Source: Paenibacillus oralis
GTDB taxonomy: Bacteria > Bacillota > Bacilli > Paenibacillales > Paenibacillaceae
Direction of reading: 5' to 3'
Assembly: GCF_003863965.1 (NCBI RefSeq)
Contig: NZ_RRCN01000001.1
Location: forward strand, 1,809,104-1,873,103
DNA length: 64,000 nucleotides
How positions within the stretch are numbered: position 1 is the first letter of the stretch; every line of letters begins with the position of its first letter. The position numbers and the translations under genes are program-made. The notes under the pieces were generated by a model, which was not told where the DNA came from, did not search any database, and saw only the letters and a program-made list of their open reading frames with translations. Positions 25,756 to 35,643 of this stretch are shown here, piece after piece.

Positions 25756-26509
25756 AAGAGACCACTTCCTTTGCCAACTCTAAATATACTTCCGCACCCT
25801 TAGAGCGTGGATCATACGTAATAATCGATTGCCCATGAGAAGGCGCCTCACTCAACCGAACATTGCGTGGAATAACCGTTTTGTACACTTTTTGCTGAAA
25901 ATACTTTTTAACCTCTTCTATCACTTGAATCCCAAGGTTGGTGCGTGCATCAAACATAGTCAACAATACACCTTCAATTTGCAGCGAAGTATTTAAATGT
26001 TTTTGTACCAGGCGAACGGTGTTCAGCAGCTGGCTTAGCCCTTCCAAGGCGTAATATTCACATTGAATCGGGATAAGCACGGAATCGGCGGCCGTTAACG
26101 AATTAATCGTCAAAATGCCAAGGGAAGGCGGGCAATCGATGAGAATGTAATCATACGATTTACGAACCGGTTGAAGCGATTTTTTCAAACGAACTTCACG
26201 GGATATCGTAGGTACAAGCTCAATCTCAGCACCGGCCAACTGAATCGTCGCGGGGATAATATCCAAATTTTCGATTTCGGTATGTGCAATAGCTTCTTTA
26301 GGATGCACTTCATTAATGAGTACATCGTAGATGCAGTTGGCTACATCCGCTTTATTGATGCCAACGCCGCTTGTCGTATTTCCCTGCGGATCAATATCGA
26401 TCAGCAGCACCTTTTTTCCAATCGCAGCAAGTCCAGCTCCCAAATTGACGGAAGTCGTCGTTTTTCCGACGCCTCCCTTTTGGTTCGCTATGGCAATGAT
26501 TTTAGACAA
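25748..26509 (-). CDS. parA: Chromosome partitioning ATPase ParA (Soj)
   Basis: 253 residues from TTG 26509, eight bases after GAGGTGA. Deviant Walker A box [20 protein letters not shown] with the signature lysine, Walker B in [19 protein letters not shown]. Binds DNA non-specifically as an ATP dimer, is released by ParB, and in its monomeric form inhibits DnaA. First gene of the parA-parB pair. Confidence 0.97.
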   Translation of the reverse strand: MSKIIAIANQKGGVGKTTTSVNLGAGLAAIGKKVLLIDIDPQGNTTSGVGINKADVANCIYDVLINEVHPKEAIAHTEIENLDIIPATIQLAGAEIELVPTISREVRLKKSLQPVRKSYDYILIDCPPSLGILTINSLTAADSVLIPIQCEYYALEGLSQLLNTVRLVQKHLNTSLQIEGVLLTMFDARTNLGIQVIEEVKKYFQQKVYKTVIPRNVRLSEAPSHGQSIITYDPRSKGAEVYLELAKEVVSYE

Positions 26510-26786
26510 TCCAGTTCACCTCAATATAATAGAAGAATCTTCTTGTAGTTCATAAAGATGTTCAAATTCGCCAAGTTGCAGCTACAAAAAGACCAAAAAG
26601 CCCCCCGGACGTATCTCCACCCGAGTGTTGATTTCCTAAAAAACCGTGAGCTGGTTTATGGAACAGAAACAGATTGATCCTATCGAATGATTGGGTTGAG
26701 GAAAACGTTCCATTCCATGAGCATGTGGCTGAATTTGCGAAAAAGAAGCTGACCAGCAAACCTCGCGGTAAGGGTCAGCGAGCATT
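26510..26786. other. Spacer between noc and parA
   Basis: This 277-bp gap is longer than usual for this gene pair. The minus-strand frame at 26562-26759 has no ribosome site or recognised domain, and I do not count it as a gene. Confidence 0.4.
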
Positions 26787-27611
26787 CTAGGAACGCTTAG
26801 GGATTTGAATGACAATTTCATAATGATCATCGTGATCTTTTTCTTCCGTTTTAATTTGCAATCCTGAACCGGAAACCATATCAATCGATTGACGAATCGT
26901 ATTCAACGCCAGTCTGACGTCCTTCGTAAATGAGATTCGTTTGGAAGCCGACTTTTTATTCTTCGAAACTTCATTGTAAAAAGCAATTCTGGCTTCGGTT
27001 TGTTTCACATTCAATTCCTTGCTGATAATTTCAGCCAGGACTTTCAATTGCAGTTCCTCAGAGTCCAAGGACAGTAGAGCACGCGCATGACGTTCCGTAA
27101 TTTTCCGTTCCATGAGCGCCGTTTTCACAGCTTCCGGAAGCTGAAGCAAACGAATTTTATTGGCGATGGTCGACTGGCTTTTCCCTAATCTTTGCGCCAG
27201 GCTTTCTTGCGTCAACTGATGAAGGTCAATCAAATTTTGGTAAGCCATAGCTTCTTCAATTGAAGTAAGACCTTCACGTTGCAGATTTTCGATCAACGCG
27301 ATCGATGCGGCCTGGGAATCGTTGAAATCGCGCAAAATAGCCGGGATCGTCTCCAATCCCAATTTTTTGACCGCCCGCCAGCGCCGTTCTCCGGCAATGA
27401 TCTCATACTTGTCATTCCGATGGCGAACGACAATCGGCTGAATGACGCCGTGAGTCTTAATCGTTTGGCACAATTCATCGATCTTCTCATCGTCAAAAAT
27501 GGTCCGGGGCTGATAAGGACTGCCGACAATTTCCCCCACCGGGATTTGCTTTACTTCATCGCCGCTGCTCCGTTCGGTTAAACCAAACAATTTAGAAAAT
27601 TGTTCTTTCAT
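26787..27611 (-). CDS. noc: Nucleoid occlusion protein Noc
   Basis: About 274 residues from ATG 27611 ([11 protein letters not shown]; the frame extends to a GTG at 27626). ParB paralogue: [23 protein letters not shown]-binding [12 protein letters not shown], helix-turn-helix [20 protein letters not shown]. The amphipathic N-terminus [13 protein letters not shown] fits the membrane-targeting helix of Noc. It binds NBS sites, attaches chromosome to membrane and blocks FtsZ over the nucleoid. Lies between rsmG and parA as expected. Confidence 0.92.
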   Translation of the reverse strand: MKEQFSKLFGLTERSSGDEVKQIPVGEIVGSPYQPRTIFDDEKIDELCQTIKTHGVIQPIVVRHRNDKYEIIAGERRWRAVKKLGLETIPAILRDFNDSQAASIALIENLQREGLTSIEEAMAYQNLIDLHQLTQESLAQRLGKSQSTIANKIRLLQLPEAVKTALMERKITERHARALLSLDSEELQLKVLAEIISKELNVKQTEARIAFYNEVSKNKKSASKRISFTKDVRLALNTIRQSIDMVSGSGLQIKTEEKDHDDHYEIVIQIPKRS

Positions 27612-27801
27612 TCCGTCAATTACCACCTAGTTTCATAGTGACATAAGGCCAAGCCTTACGGATAGCATCCCGATATGGGATGGAGAAGCAGTACAATCTT
27701 TTTTCCGATATATCTATTCTACCACTTTTTCCTCTATAATCCTATTATCTTCTTTTTAGAACTTAAAAGAATATTGCAGAAAAGAATCCCTCTTAACGAG
27801 A

Positions 27802-27817
27802 TGTTTCACGTGGAACA
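27802..27817. promoter_or_regulatory. parS site upstream of noc
   Basis: TGTTTCACGTGGAACA, the reverse complement of TGTTCCACGTGAAACA, lies in the rsmG-noc spacer. Confidence 0.93.
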
Positions 27818-27840
27818 TTTTGCTAAGAGGGTGAAACAAT

Positions 27841-28563
27841 TTATACAAGTGGAGACTTGACCGGAGTTCCTGCTTTGCGTGGATACTTTTTAGGCGTTGG
27901 GCCTGTTTTACGAATGATGACAAGATGACGATCGGAATTTTCCATAGGCAACGTAAACGGTACGGTGTTCACCCATTGGCCTTTAAGCTGCGACAGGCTG
28001 TATGCCGCTTCTTTGACCTCTTCCTCCGGATCGCTGCCCTTCATCGCCACAAAAACACCCCCCGCCTTGGTAAAAGGCAAACAAAATTCATTCAAAACAG
28101 CCAATCGCGCGACCGCTCTCGCGGTAACCAAATCATACGAATCCCTTAATCCCTCTTGGCGGCCCAAATCCTCCGCCCTGCCGTGCAGAAGCTGAACATC
28201 CTGCAGCCCAAGCTGATCGACAACATGCTGCAAAAATTGGATACGCTTATTTAACGAATCGATGATCGTCAGTTGTAAATGAGGGAAACAAATTTTCAAA
28301 GGGATTCCGGGAAAACCGGCGCCGGACCCGATATCCGCCATCGTAACAATCTCCCCCATCGGAATATGAAAAGCGAGGGTAACGGAATCGTAGAAATGCT
28401 TAATATACACTTGATGCCGTTCGGTAATCCCGGTTAAATTCATTTTTTCATTCCAGGAAACAAGTTCCTTAAAGTAAGTCTCAAACTGGCTTAGTTGGTT
28501 ATCCGAAATCTCGATGTCATGATCTTTCAGCAGAGCAAGGAACTCCGATTGTATCGAATCCAA
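27841..28563 (-). CDS. rsmG: 16S rRNA (guanine527-N7)-methyltransferase
   Basis: 240 residues from TTG 28563, ten bases after GGGAGG. SAM-binding motif ADIGSGAGFPGIPLK followed by LTIIDSLNKRIQFLQHVVDQ, and VTARAVARLAVLNEF typical of RsmG (GidB). Methylates G527 of 16S rRNA; loss gives low-level streptomycin resistance in other bacteria. It starts eight bases after mnmG in the classical mnmE-mnmG-rsmG operon. The basic C-terminus (KKYPRKAGTPVKSPL) is typical. Confidence 0.95.
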   Translation of the reverse strand: MDSIQSEFLALLKDHDIEISDNQLSQFETYFKELVSWNEKMNLTGITERHQVYIKHFYDSVTLAFHIPMGEIVTMADIGSGAGFPGIPLKICFPHLQLTIIDSLNKRIQFLQHVVDQLGLQDVQLLHGRAEDLGRQEGLRDSYDLVTARAVARLAVLNEFCLPFTKAGGVFVAMKGSDPEEEVKEAAYSLSQLKGQWVNTVPFTLPMENSDRHLVIIRKTGPTPKKYPRKAGTPVKSPLV

Positions 28564-28571
28564 TGGTTAGC

Positions 28572-30458
28572 TCAACCTCCCGCTGCGGTCACACGATTGT
28601 AGTGTTCCAAATACACCAGCAAAATGGAAATGTCCGCAGGAGTTACCCCGGAAATCCGCGACGCTTGCCCGATCGAAATCGGGCGAATTTTCGCTAGCTT
28701 CTGACGTGCTTCCGTCGCAATCCCTTGAACATCCTCATAGTTGATATTTTCCGGGATTTTTTTCTTTTCCATTTTCTGTAACTTTTCAACGTGAAGCAGC
28801 TGTTTTTCAATATATCCTGCATACTTGATCTGAATTTCAACCTGCTCCTGCATTTCTTCATCCAACTCCACATCGGAAGGAGAAAGCGAGCTGATATGCG
28901 CATACGTCACTTCCGGCCGACGCAAAATGGTCAGCAAATTGCTGCCGTCCTGGATCGGGGCCGAGCCGACCGACTCGAGCAGCGGGTTGATTTCCGAGGG
29001 ACGGACCTTCGCCGCTTTAAGGCGTTCGATTTCTTGCTCGACTTTATGCTTTTTATCGATGAAGCGGTCGTACCGCTCTTGGGTGATCAATCCGATCTCG
29101 TAGCCAATCGGCGTCAACCGCAGGTCCGCATTGTCATGGCGGAGCAGCAAGCGGTATTCCGCACGGGACGTCAGCAAACGGTAAGGCTCGTTTGTCCCTT
29201 TGGTGACCAAATCATCGATCAACACGCCGATATACCCTTGCGAACGATCCAAAATGACCGCCTCTTTGCCCTGCACCTTGCGCGCCGCATTGATCCCGGC
29301 CATGATCCCTTGGCCAGCCGCCTCCTCATAACCGGATGTGCCGTTGATTTGCCCTGCCGTAAACAAGCCTGGCAGCCGCTTCGTCTCCAGCGACGGCCAC
29401 AGCTGCGTAGGAACGATCGCGTCGTATTCGATCGCATAGCCGGTCCGCATCATTTGCACGTTTTGCAGGCCCGGGAGCGTTCGCAGCATTTTCAACTGCA
29501 CCTCTTCCGGCATGCTCGTGGAGAAGCCTTGCACGTAATATTCGGACGTATTTTTACCTTCCGGCTCCAAAAAAATCTGATGTTTCGGCTTGTCGCTAAA
29601 GCGCACGATTTTATCCTCGATGGACGGGCAGTATCTCGGTCCGGTTCCTTCAATGACGCCGGAAAACATCGGGGCGCGGTGAAGGTTATCCTGAATAATC
29701 TTGTGCGTTTCTTCCGAGGTATAGGTCAGCCAGCAAGGCAACTGCTCGTTGTCGGAGCTTTTCGTCTCGTAAGAGAAAAACTTCGGTTTTGCGTCGCCCG
29801 GCTGAATTTCCGTCTGCGAAAAATCGATCGTATCCTTGTGCACCCGCGGCGGCGTGCCGGTTTTGAAACGAATCAAGTCAAACCCCAGATCCCGCAAGTT
29901 TTCCGACAGTTTGACGGATGGCTGCTGATTGTTAGGTCCGCTCTCGTACATCAGCTCGCCCATAATGATTTTGCCGCGCAAATAGGTGCCGGTGGTCACC
30001 ACAACCGCTTTGGCCCGGTATTCCGCGCCGGTTTTCGTGATCACGCCAACACATTGCCCGTCTTCCACGATCAGTTCCTCCACCATCCCCTGCAGCATCG
30101 TCAGGTTTGGTTCCTTTTCCATCGTCTCTTTCATTGTGTGCTGGTACAGGAACTTGTCCGCCTGCGCCCGCAGCGCATGCACGGCCGGCCCTTTCCCCGT
30201 GTTCAGCATCCGCATTTGGATGAACGTTTTATCAATATTCCGGCCCATTTCCCCGCCCAGCGCGTCCACTTCCCGCACCACATGGCCTTTCGCCGGACCT
30301 CCGATCGAAGGATTGCACGGCATAAAAGCGATCATATCCAAATTGATCGTCACCATCAGCGTGCGGCAGCCCATCCGCGCCGCGGCCAAAGCCGCTTCAC
30401 AGCCCGCATGACCCGCGCCGACGACGACGACGTCAAAGCTTCCGGCAGCGTATCCCAT
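28572..30458 (-). CDS. mnmG: tRNA uridine-5-carboxymethylaminomethyl(34) synthesis enzyme MnmG
   Basis: 628 residues from ATG 30458 behind AAGGAGG. FAD-binding [20 protein letters not shown] at the N-terminus, [20 protein letters not shown], and the C-terminal GidA-associated helices. With MnmE it adds carboxymethylaminomethyl to wobble U34 of several tRNAs using folate, FAD and glycine. Full length. The long open frame on the opposite strand (28791-30515) is a shadow of this GC-skewed gene. Confidence 0.97.
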   Translation of the reverse strand: MGYAAGSFDVVVVGAGHAGCEAALAAARMGCRTLMVTINLDMIAFMPCNPSIGGPAKGHVVREVDALGGEMGRNIDKTFIQMRMLNTGKGPAVHALRAQADKFLYQHTMKETMEKEPNLTMLQGMVEELIVEDGQCVGVITKTGAEYRAKAVVVTTGTYLRGKIIMGELMYESGPNNQQPSVKLSENLRDLGFDLIRFKTGTPPRVHKDTIDFSQTEIQPGDAKPKFFSYETKSSDNEQLPCWLTYTSEETHKIIQDNLHRAPMFSGVIEGTGPRYCPSIEDKIVRFSDKPKHQIFLEPEGKNTSEYYVQGFSTSMPEEVQLKMLRTLPGLQNVQMMRTGYAIEYDAIVPTQLWPSLETKRLPGLFTAGQINGTSGYEEAAGQGIMAGINAARKVQGKEAVILDRSQGYIGVLIDDLVTKGTNEPYRLLTSRAEYRLLLRHDNADLRLTPIGYEIGLITQERYDRFIDKKHKVEQEIERLKAAKVRPSEINPLLESVGSAPIQDGSNLLTILRRPEVTYAHISSLSPSDVELDEEMQEQVEIQIKYAGYIEKQLLHVEKLQKMEKKKIPENINYEDVQGIATEARQKLAKIRPISIGQASRISGVTPADISILLVYLEHYNRVTAAGG

Positions 30459-30583
30459 CACAAACAACCTCCTTATATCCCACAGAAAGAGGAATCTCTA
30501 TCCGCTTATTTTTGAAAAAATAAATAATTAAAATCTTCTGTATCATCATACCATGAACGGCCTCGGCTGATACGTTCGGAACT

Positions 30584-31963
30584 TTATTTCCCCAGGCAAA
30601 ATTGCGAGAAAATCTGATCGATCAGCGCATCCGGCGCCGAATCACCGATCACTTCGCCAAGCTGTTCCCAGGCGAGCCGAACGTCGATCTGCAAAATGTC
30701 GATCGGTATCCCGCTATCCGCCGCTTCGTAAGCATCGGCCAGCGACTGCTTCGCTTTCTTGAGCAAGGCGATATGCCGGACGTTGCTGACATAGGTCAAA
30801 TCATTGGATTCCAGCTGCCCCCCAAAGAACAGGCGCGCGATCGCCTCCTCCAGATGATCCAGTCCTTCCTCCGTTCTCACCGACAATTCCACAATCGATT
30901 CCTCTTTAAAATAACGCCGCACAACCTCCCGATCCAATTGCTGCGGCAAATCGATTTTGTTAAGCAGCACGATCGTAGACCGGCCGGCAAGCTGCTCCAT
31001 CAGAGCGATTTCGTCCTCATGCAGCTCCTCCGCGCTATTGAGTACGAGCAGGATCAAATCCGCCTCGTTCACCGCCGCCTTCGAGCGCTCCACGCCGATT
31101 TGCTCGACGACGTCCATCGTTTCGCGAATCCCCGCCGTATCGAGCAATTTCAACGGGATGTTGTTGATCGTCACGTACTCTTCGATCACATCCCGCGTCG
31201 TTCCGGGAATGTCCGTCACGATCGCTTTGTTCTCCCGTGCCAGGGCGTTCATCAGCGAGGACTTGCCCACATTGGGCCGTCCCACAATCGCCGTCGTGAT
31301 GCCTTCGCGCAAAATTTTGCCCTGGCTGGCCGTTTTCAATAGCACGTCGATGCCTTCCGACACTTCCGCGCATTTTTGCTTGATAAACGCCATCGTCATC
31401 GACTCCACATCATGCTCCGGGTAATCGATGTTGACCTCGATATGCGCCAGCGTCTCCACCAGCGTTTGGCGCAGCGCTTTGATTTTCCGCGACAAATCGC
31501 CTTCCACCTGCTTCAGCGCCACCGAAAAAGCCCGGTCCGACTTGGAGCGGATCAGGTCGATCACCGCTTCCGCCTGCGACAGGTCGATCCGCCCGTTCAA
31601 AAACGCGCGCTTCGTAAATTCCCCCGGCTCCGCAAGGCGAATGCCGGGCTGCTGAAGCAGCAGGTCCATCACGCGTTTGACGGAGATGATCCCGCCGTGC
31701 GTGCTGATCTCGACCACGTCCTCGGTCGTGAACGAACGGGGCGCCCGAAACACGCTGACCAGCACCTCTTCGAGCTTCTCACCCGTCTGCGGGTCGACGA
31801 TGAACCCGTAATGGACCGTGTGGGTCTCCGCCTCCGGCAGCGGGGTTTTGGCGCGGAACACACGGTCTACTTCGGCGATCGACTCCGGTCCGCTGACGCG
31901 GATGACGGCGATGCCGCTTTCGCCTACGGCGGTGGATATGGCTGCAATCGTATCGCTCAGCAT
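30584..31963 (-). CDS. mnmE: tRNA modification GTPase MnmE
   Basis: 459 residues. N-terminal folate domain ([20 protein letters not shown]), helical domain, inserted Ras-like G domain with P-loop [28 protein letters not shown], and NKID. The C-terminus ends CLGK, keeping the essential Cys of the C-x-G-K motif. It dimerises and works with MnmG on U34. First gene of mnmE-mnmG-rsmG, start behind GAGGTGA. Confidence 0.97.
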   Translation of the reverse strand: MLSDTIAAISTAVGESGIAVIRVSGPESIAEVDRVFRAKTPLPEAETHTVHYGFIVDPQTGEKLEEVLVSVFRAPRSFTTEDVVEISTHGGIISVKRVMDLLLQQPGIRLAEPGEFTKRAFLNGRIDLSQAEAVIDLIRSKSDRAFSVALKQVEGDLSRKIKALRQTLVETLAHIEVNIDYPEHDVESMTMAFIKQKCAEVSEGIDVLLKTASQGKILREGITTAIVGRPNVGKSSLMNALARENKAIVTDIPGTTRDVIEEYVTINNIPLKLLDTAGIRETMDVVEQIGVERSKAAVNEADLILLVLNSAEELHEDEIALMEQLAGRSTIVLLNKIDLPQQLDREVVRRYFKEESIVELSVRTEEGLDHLEEAIARLFFGGQLESNDLTYVSNVRHIALLKKAKQSLADAYEAADSGIPIDILQIDVRLAWEQLGEVIGDSAPDALIDQIFSQFCLGK

Positions 31964-32320
31964 TTTTGTTCACCTCGCTATTTGTTGTTGTAGTTCAAAG
32001 AAGAATTTGTGAATGTTGACTCTATGATGGTTCGTGAATGTGACGCTGCGCTGCTCGTTTGATCTTCCGATCGCTGTTGCCATTGGATTGTCTTCATTTA
32101 ATAACACCCCACAGGGTTACAATCCAATGGCAAAGGCGAACACAGCATATGCTTCCGATGCAGCTTTCCTCCGGAAAGCTTTCACTTCTCCAGATTCAAA
32201 CGACCCTCTCCGCTATTCCCCATTCACTCAGTCGTTTCTGCATAAACGCCGGCTCACAAAAATGTTTCGCCAGGCATATTCCCGGATCATCGCAAAGCTC
32301 GATCCGGCCGATAACTCAAC

Positions 32321-32580
32321 CCTAAGCGCATCCCATAGGGACAGCGCCTCCTTGCACGACAGTCCATCCACTCCGCACCCGTTGCACCTCGGACCCTTCG
32401 AAGCATCAACCCGCGCGCCTTGCTCTATCCTAAGCGCATCCCATAGGGACAGCGCCTCCTTGCACGACAGTCCATCCACCCCCGCACCCGTTGCACCTCG
32501 GACCCTTCGAAGCATTAACCCTCACGTCTTGATCCACCCTAAGCGCATCCCGCAGGGACAGCGACCTTCTTGCAGGTAGT
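32321..32580. repeat. 108-bp tandem repeat, 2.4 copies
   Basis: Units starting at CCTAAGCGCATCCCA occur at 32321 and 32429, with a third, diverging start (CCTAAGCGCATCCCG) at 32538. The first two are nearly identical over about 108 bases, including CAGCGCCTCCTTGCACGACA and ACCTCGGACCCTTCGAAGCA. The frames through it are repeats of the same peptide and have no ribosome site. Confidence 0.9.
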
Positions 32581-32639
32581 CGCTCCACCACGCGCATCAG
32601 TAACTCTATACTCCCGCTTCCCTGCGATTCCCCGCATAG

Positions 32640-32935
32640 AGTCAGGAGCACCGAAAGTAGAGCGTGCCCCGAAGGGGCGACAAGCGAGCCGCTCGCCACT
32701 GTAACCCCGGGTGCTTCGAAAGCAGCAGTGCCTCCAGCATGTTTTCAGGTTACCCGGGAGCATCCCAAGTAAGACGTACCCGAAGGGGGAAAAGCGTTCC
32801 AAGCACGCAGCCAAGCGCATTCCCAAAGGGAACAGCGAGCAGGAGCGCCTCTTTTCCTCCTACGTTACTCCAATTTGCGGGATGCCCAAGGGCAGCGAGC
32901 CCTTGGGAGCCCTCCCTTACGGTAAGGGAGGGTTT
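32640..32935. repeat. Series of related short hairpins
   Basis: A theme of the form AGCGCA-CCC-(A/G)AAGGG-A-CAGCGAG recurs with compensating differences: GTGCCCCGAAGGGGCGACAA (about 32663), ACCCGAAGGGGGAAAAGCG (about 32779), GCATTCCCAAAGGGAACAGC (about 32817), GATGCCCAAGGGCAGCGAG (about 32881). It ends in the perfect hairpin CCCTCCCTTAC/GTAAGGGAGGG at 32911-32934. Confidence 0.6.
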
Positions 32936-33010
32936 GGGAGGGTTGAGATATTAAAGGACGCAACAACGTTTTCCCAGGCTTCACGCCGAGCAAACGTCAT
33001 TGCGTCCCAT

Positions 33011-33730
33011 TCATTTGCTTTGCTTCAGTGTAATAACGACCCGCCGGTTTGGCTCCTCGCCTTTGCTGTACGTTTTGACCTCCGGATGATCCTGAAGTTT
33101 GGAATGAATCACTTTGCGCTCCTGCGGCGACATCGGTTCAAGCGTGACTTCTTTTCGCGTACGAACGACTCTTCCGGCCAGCCTTACGGCTAAGTCCTCC
33201 AGCGTTTTTTTGCGGCGCTCGCGGAAATTTTCCGCATCCAATACAATACGAATGAAACTATCCGAATAACGGTTGGCAATAATATTCACCAAATATTGCA
33301 GAGCATCGAGGGTTTGCCCTCTCCGCCCGATCAAGAGACCCAAATCATGGCCCGAAATGTTTAGCACGGTGTTGTCTTTGCCATGGATGGTCTCGACGTT
33401 GAGATCCAGGCCCATGTTCTTGCCGACGTCCCGTACGAATGACGCCGCCTCCTCATAGGGATCCTTGTTCCCCTGATGCGATTCCTCCGCTTCCGCGGAA
33501 GAAGACATCGGGGGTTCCGGAGCGCTCCCTTGCGGGGATGGCACTGAATCGGGCTCTTCCAGCAAAGTAAGCTCCACCTTTGCCTCCTTCACCCCGATCA
33601 ATCCCAGGAATCCTTTTGACGGCTGCTCCAACACGTTTACGGCGACTTTATCCTCGGTGGTGCCGAGCTTGGCCAGTCCTTGTCTAACAGCATCTTCAAT
33701 GGTTTTTCCCGACGTCACGATTTTATTCAT
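33011..33730 (-). CDS. jag: RNA-binding protein Jag / KhpB (EloR)
   Basis: 239 residues. Jag-N domain (IVTSGKTIEDAVRQGLAKLG, QPSKGFLGLIGVKEAKVEL), acidic linker, KH domain with the IGRRG loop (HDLGLLIGRRGQTLDALQYL) and R3H domain (SPQERKVIHSKLQDHPEVKT). Binds RNA and, with KhpA, controls cell elongation in Gram-positive bacteria. Start overlaps the spoIIIJ stop as ATGA. Confidence 0.95.
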   Translation of the reverse strand: MNKIVTSGKTIEDAVRQGLAKLGTTEDKVAVNVLEQPSKGFLGLIGVKEAKVELTLLEEPDSVPSPQGSAPEPPMSSSAEAEESHQGNKDPYEEAASFVRDVGKNMGLDLNVETIHGKDNTVLNISGHDLGLLIGRRGQTLDALQYLVNIIANRYSDSFIRIVLDAENFRERRKKTLEDLAVRLAGRVVRTRKEVTLEPMSPQERKVIHSKLQDHPEVKTYSKGEEPNRRVVITLKQSK

Positions 33731-34614
33731 TTCGATTTTTTGGCCTCCTTGGCTCCTTTGCCGGGATGACCGGCTTTCAAATTCGAGCCGCCCCGCTTCT
33801 TGCCGGAAGAACTCTCCGTACCACCGCCGGCGGTTGCCACGGCCGGAACCGGGTCCTTCTTACGATAGATGAAGAAGTTTTGCGCGATCGTATACAGGTT
33901 GCTGAAAATCCAGTACAGCGGAAGCGCTGCGGCAAAATTGTACGCCATGACAAAAATCAGGATCGGATACACCCACATCATGAACGCCATAGGACCTTGC
34001 ATCCCCGCCGGGTTTACGTTCGACATCATCTTGGTTTGAATAAATGTCGTAATCGCTGCAATAGCCGGCAAAATAAACAGCTTATCCGGTTCTCCGAGCT
34101 GCAGCCACAGGAAGGAATGCTCACTGATCGCCGAATTGTAGTAAATGGAGTTATACAACGCTATAAACACCGGCATTTGAATGATCAAAGGAAAACAACC
34201 CGCCATCGGGTTCACTTTGTTCTCCTGGAACAGCTTCATCGTTTCCTGCTGCTGCTTCTCGGGATTATCCTTGTATTTCTCACGAATTTTTTGCAGTTCG
34301 GGCTGGATCGCCTGCATCGCTTTGGAGCTTTTCACCTGCTTTAGCGTAAGCGGCAAAATCAACGTCCGAACGATGATAACCATAATCAAAATAGCGATCC
34401 CGTATGCGCCGTTAAACCATTCTGCAAACGTATCCAGGGCCAACGAAAAATAGTAAACGACGTTTGCGGTCCACCACGACCCGCTTGTTTTCATGCTTTC
34501 CGTCGTGGTAGCCAAATGAGCATTTTGCGGAGCGCAGCCGGCAAGAACCGCCACCAGCCCGACCGCAAGAAGGAGAAGAAGCCATCTTCTTCTGTTCGTC
34601 ATCAATCGCGACAC
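33727..34614 (-). CDS. yidC: Membrane protein insertase YidC/SpoIIIJ
   Basis: 295 residues from GTG 34614, seven bases after AGAGGGG. Lipoprotein signal peptide with LVAVLAGC (Cys at the processing site), then five membrane helices; the conserved Arg that forms the hydrophilic groove lies in IVRTLILPLTLKQVKSSKAM. Inserts membrane proteins with or after SecYEG; the SpoIIIJ form is also needed in the forespore. Sits in rnpA-spoIIIJ-jag order. Confidence 0.96.
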   Translation of the reverse strand: MSRLMTNRRRWLLLLLAVGLVAVLAGCAPQNAHLATTTESMKTSGSWWTANVVYYFSLALDTFAEWFNGAYGIAILIMVIIVRTLILPLTLKQVKSSKAMQAIQPELQKIREKYKDNPEKQQQETMKLFQENKVNPMAGCFPLIIQMPVFIALYNSIYYNSAISEHSFLWLQLGEPDKLFILPAIAAITTFIQTKMMSNVNPAGMQGPMAFMMWVYPILIFVMAYNFAAALPLYWIFSNLYTIAQNFFIYRKKDPVPAVATAGGGTESSSGKKRGGSNLKAGHPGKGAKEAKKSK

Positions 34615-34689
34615 TTCAAAACCCCTCTCTTAACCTATCCATTCAACGTAAATCATAACATATTTAAAAGGACAAAGAAACAAGCCTCC

Positions 34690-35040
34690 CTAACGTCCGG
34701 AAGCCCGCAGCAACGAGGCTTTCCGAAGCACATGGAGCACGCTTTTTTCCAGTTCTTTATATTCCATCCCGACGGCCCCGCTGCGGACGATTAAGATAAG
34801 ATCGACATGGTCGCGAATCTCGGCTTCATGCAGGCGCACGATTTCTTTGAGCAGCCTGCGCATCCGGTTGCGGACCACGGCGTTGCCGATCTTTTTGCTG
34901 GCGGATACCCCTAACCGAAACCGTTCGATATCCGGCTTATTGGACCAATAAACGACAAGCTGGCGGTTGGCGAAGGACTTTCCGAACCGGTAAATCCGAT
35001 TGAAGTCGGCCCGGTTTCTTAAACGAAGTTTTTTATGCAC
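34690..35040 (-). CDS. rnpA: Ribonuclease P protein component
   Basis: 116 residues from GTG 35040 behind AAGGAGATAACTC. RNR motif AVVRNRMRRLLKEIVRLHEA, N-terminal KLRLRNRADFNRIYRFGKSF. It binds the 5' leader of precursor tRNA and helps the RNA subunit of RNase P. Lies just downstream of rpmH, the universal pairing. Confidence 0.96.
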   Translation of the reverse strand: MHKKLRLRNRADFNRIYRFGKSFANRQLVVYWSNKPDIERFRLGVSASKKIGNAVVRNRMRRLLKEIVRLHEAEIRDHVDLILIVRSGAVGMEYKELEKSVLHVLRKASLLRASGR

Positions 35041-35172
35041 GAGTTATCTCCTTGATTCAAACTTCCTGATCGATTTCAAAGGGCGTAACTTCTAAAGTAT
35101 TATAGACCAACATTTCCGCAAATAAAGCCGCATACAAAAAAAAGACCACCGCAGTGGCCTTTAACGCACGCT

Positions 35173-35307
35173 TTACGCACTCAATACTTTTCTGCCTTTG
35201 AGACGACGAGCAGCGAGAACCTTGCGGCCGTTTTTCGTGCTCATTCTTTTACGGAAACCATGAACCTTTTTACGCTTGCTCACATTCGGTTTGAAAGTCG
35301 GTTTCAT
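35173..35307 (-). CDS. rpmH: 50S ribosomal protein L34
   Basis: 44 residues: [44 protein letters not shown]. Start ATG 35307 behind AAGGGGGTG. Strongly basic L34, in the exit-tunnel region of the 50S subunit. A minus-strand promoter with TTGACT and TTAAAT spaced 17 bases lies upstream. In Bacillus the gene is next to dnaA; here the gluconate operon lies in between. Confidence 0.97.
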   Translation of the reverse strand: MKPTFKPNVSKRKKVHGFRKRMSTKNGRKVLAARRLKGRKVLSA

Positions 35308-35352
35308 CTATCGCACCCCCTTACAGGATTCACTATCGATTTCATCATTTTC

Positions 35353-35497
35353 ATATCCACAGAAAATGCCTTTTTCCATTTAATCATACCGCCTGCAAAA
35401 AGTCAACCGAGCATTATGCACAATTCACAATCCGTTTTTTCAAAAAAAGTTGTCCACAGACAAACAAAAAATTGACCAAGCATATAAGTTATGCACA
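35353..35497. promoter_or_regulatory. DnaA-box cluster next to rpmH
   Basis: Boxes close to TTATCCACA: ATATCCACA 35353-35361, TTATGCACA 35414-35422, TTGTCCACA 35450-35458, TTATGCACA 35489-35497. All four point the same way. One or two mismatches each. They are about 7 kb from the main cluster at dnaA. Confidence 0.7.
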
Positions 35498-35559
35498 TGT
35501 GGAAAAGTATATTTACGGGATTTGCGCCATTCCATTTACAAAATTTCCGGCGTCCCCGG

Positions 35560-35620
35560 TTTACAGGTTTCAGGCTTAGGAGTATATTGAACAAGAGAAG
35601 TTGTATACAAGTATACTGTT
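35560..35620 (+). promoter_or_regulatory. gnd promoter with GntR operator
   Basis: -35 TTTACA (35560-35565), 17 bp, -10 TATATT (35583-35588). The operator TTGTATACAAGTATACTG at 35601-35618 lies at or just after the start point. Its complement, AGTATACTTGTATACAA, closely matches the Bacillus subtilis gnt operator as I recall it. Confidence 0.75.
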
Positions 35621-35643
35621 AAAGAAAGAGGTGCTACATTATC

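Larger units (their letters stand above)
31964..33010. other. Long intergenic region full of short repeats
   Basis: A 1.05-kb gap between mnmE and jag, which are usually close. It has no credible gene. It holds a 108-bp tandem repeat (32321-32580) and a series of hairpins built on a common theme (32640-32935), listed separately. Confidence 0.7.
35308..35643. other. rpmH-gnd divergent intergenic region
   Basis: The 336-bp region carries the rpmH promoter on the minus strand, four DnaA boxes (35353-35497), and the gnd promoter with a GntR operator (35560-35620). It is the rpmH-side part of the origin region. Confidence 0.75.

Noticed and set aside
26562..26759. Possible small gene between noc and parA
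   Set aside because: No ribosome site and no recognisable pattern; kept only as spacer.
28791..30515. Long plus-strand frame of 574 codons
   Set aside because: It lies fully opposite mnmG, has Arg/His-rich shadow composition, no domain and no ribosome site.
32321..32580. CRISPR-like array
   Set aside because: Units are 108 bp with no alternation of short repeat and unique spacer; it is a simple tandem repeat. The 68-bp array before dnaN is rejected as CRISPR for the same reason.
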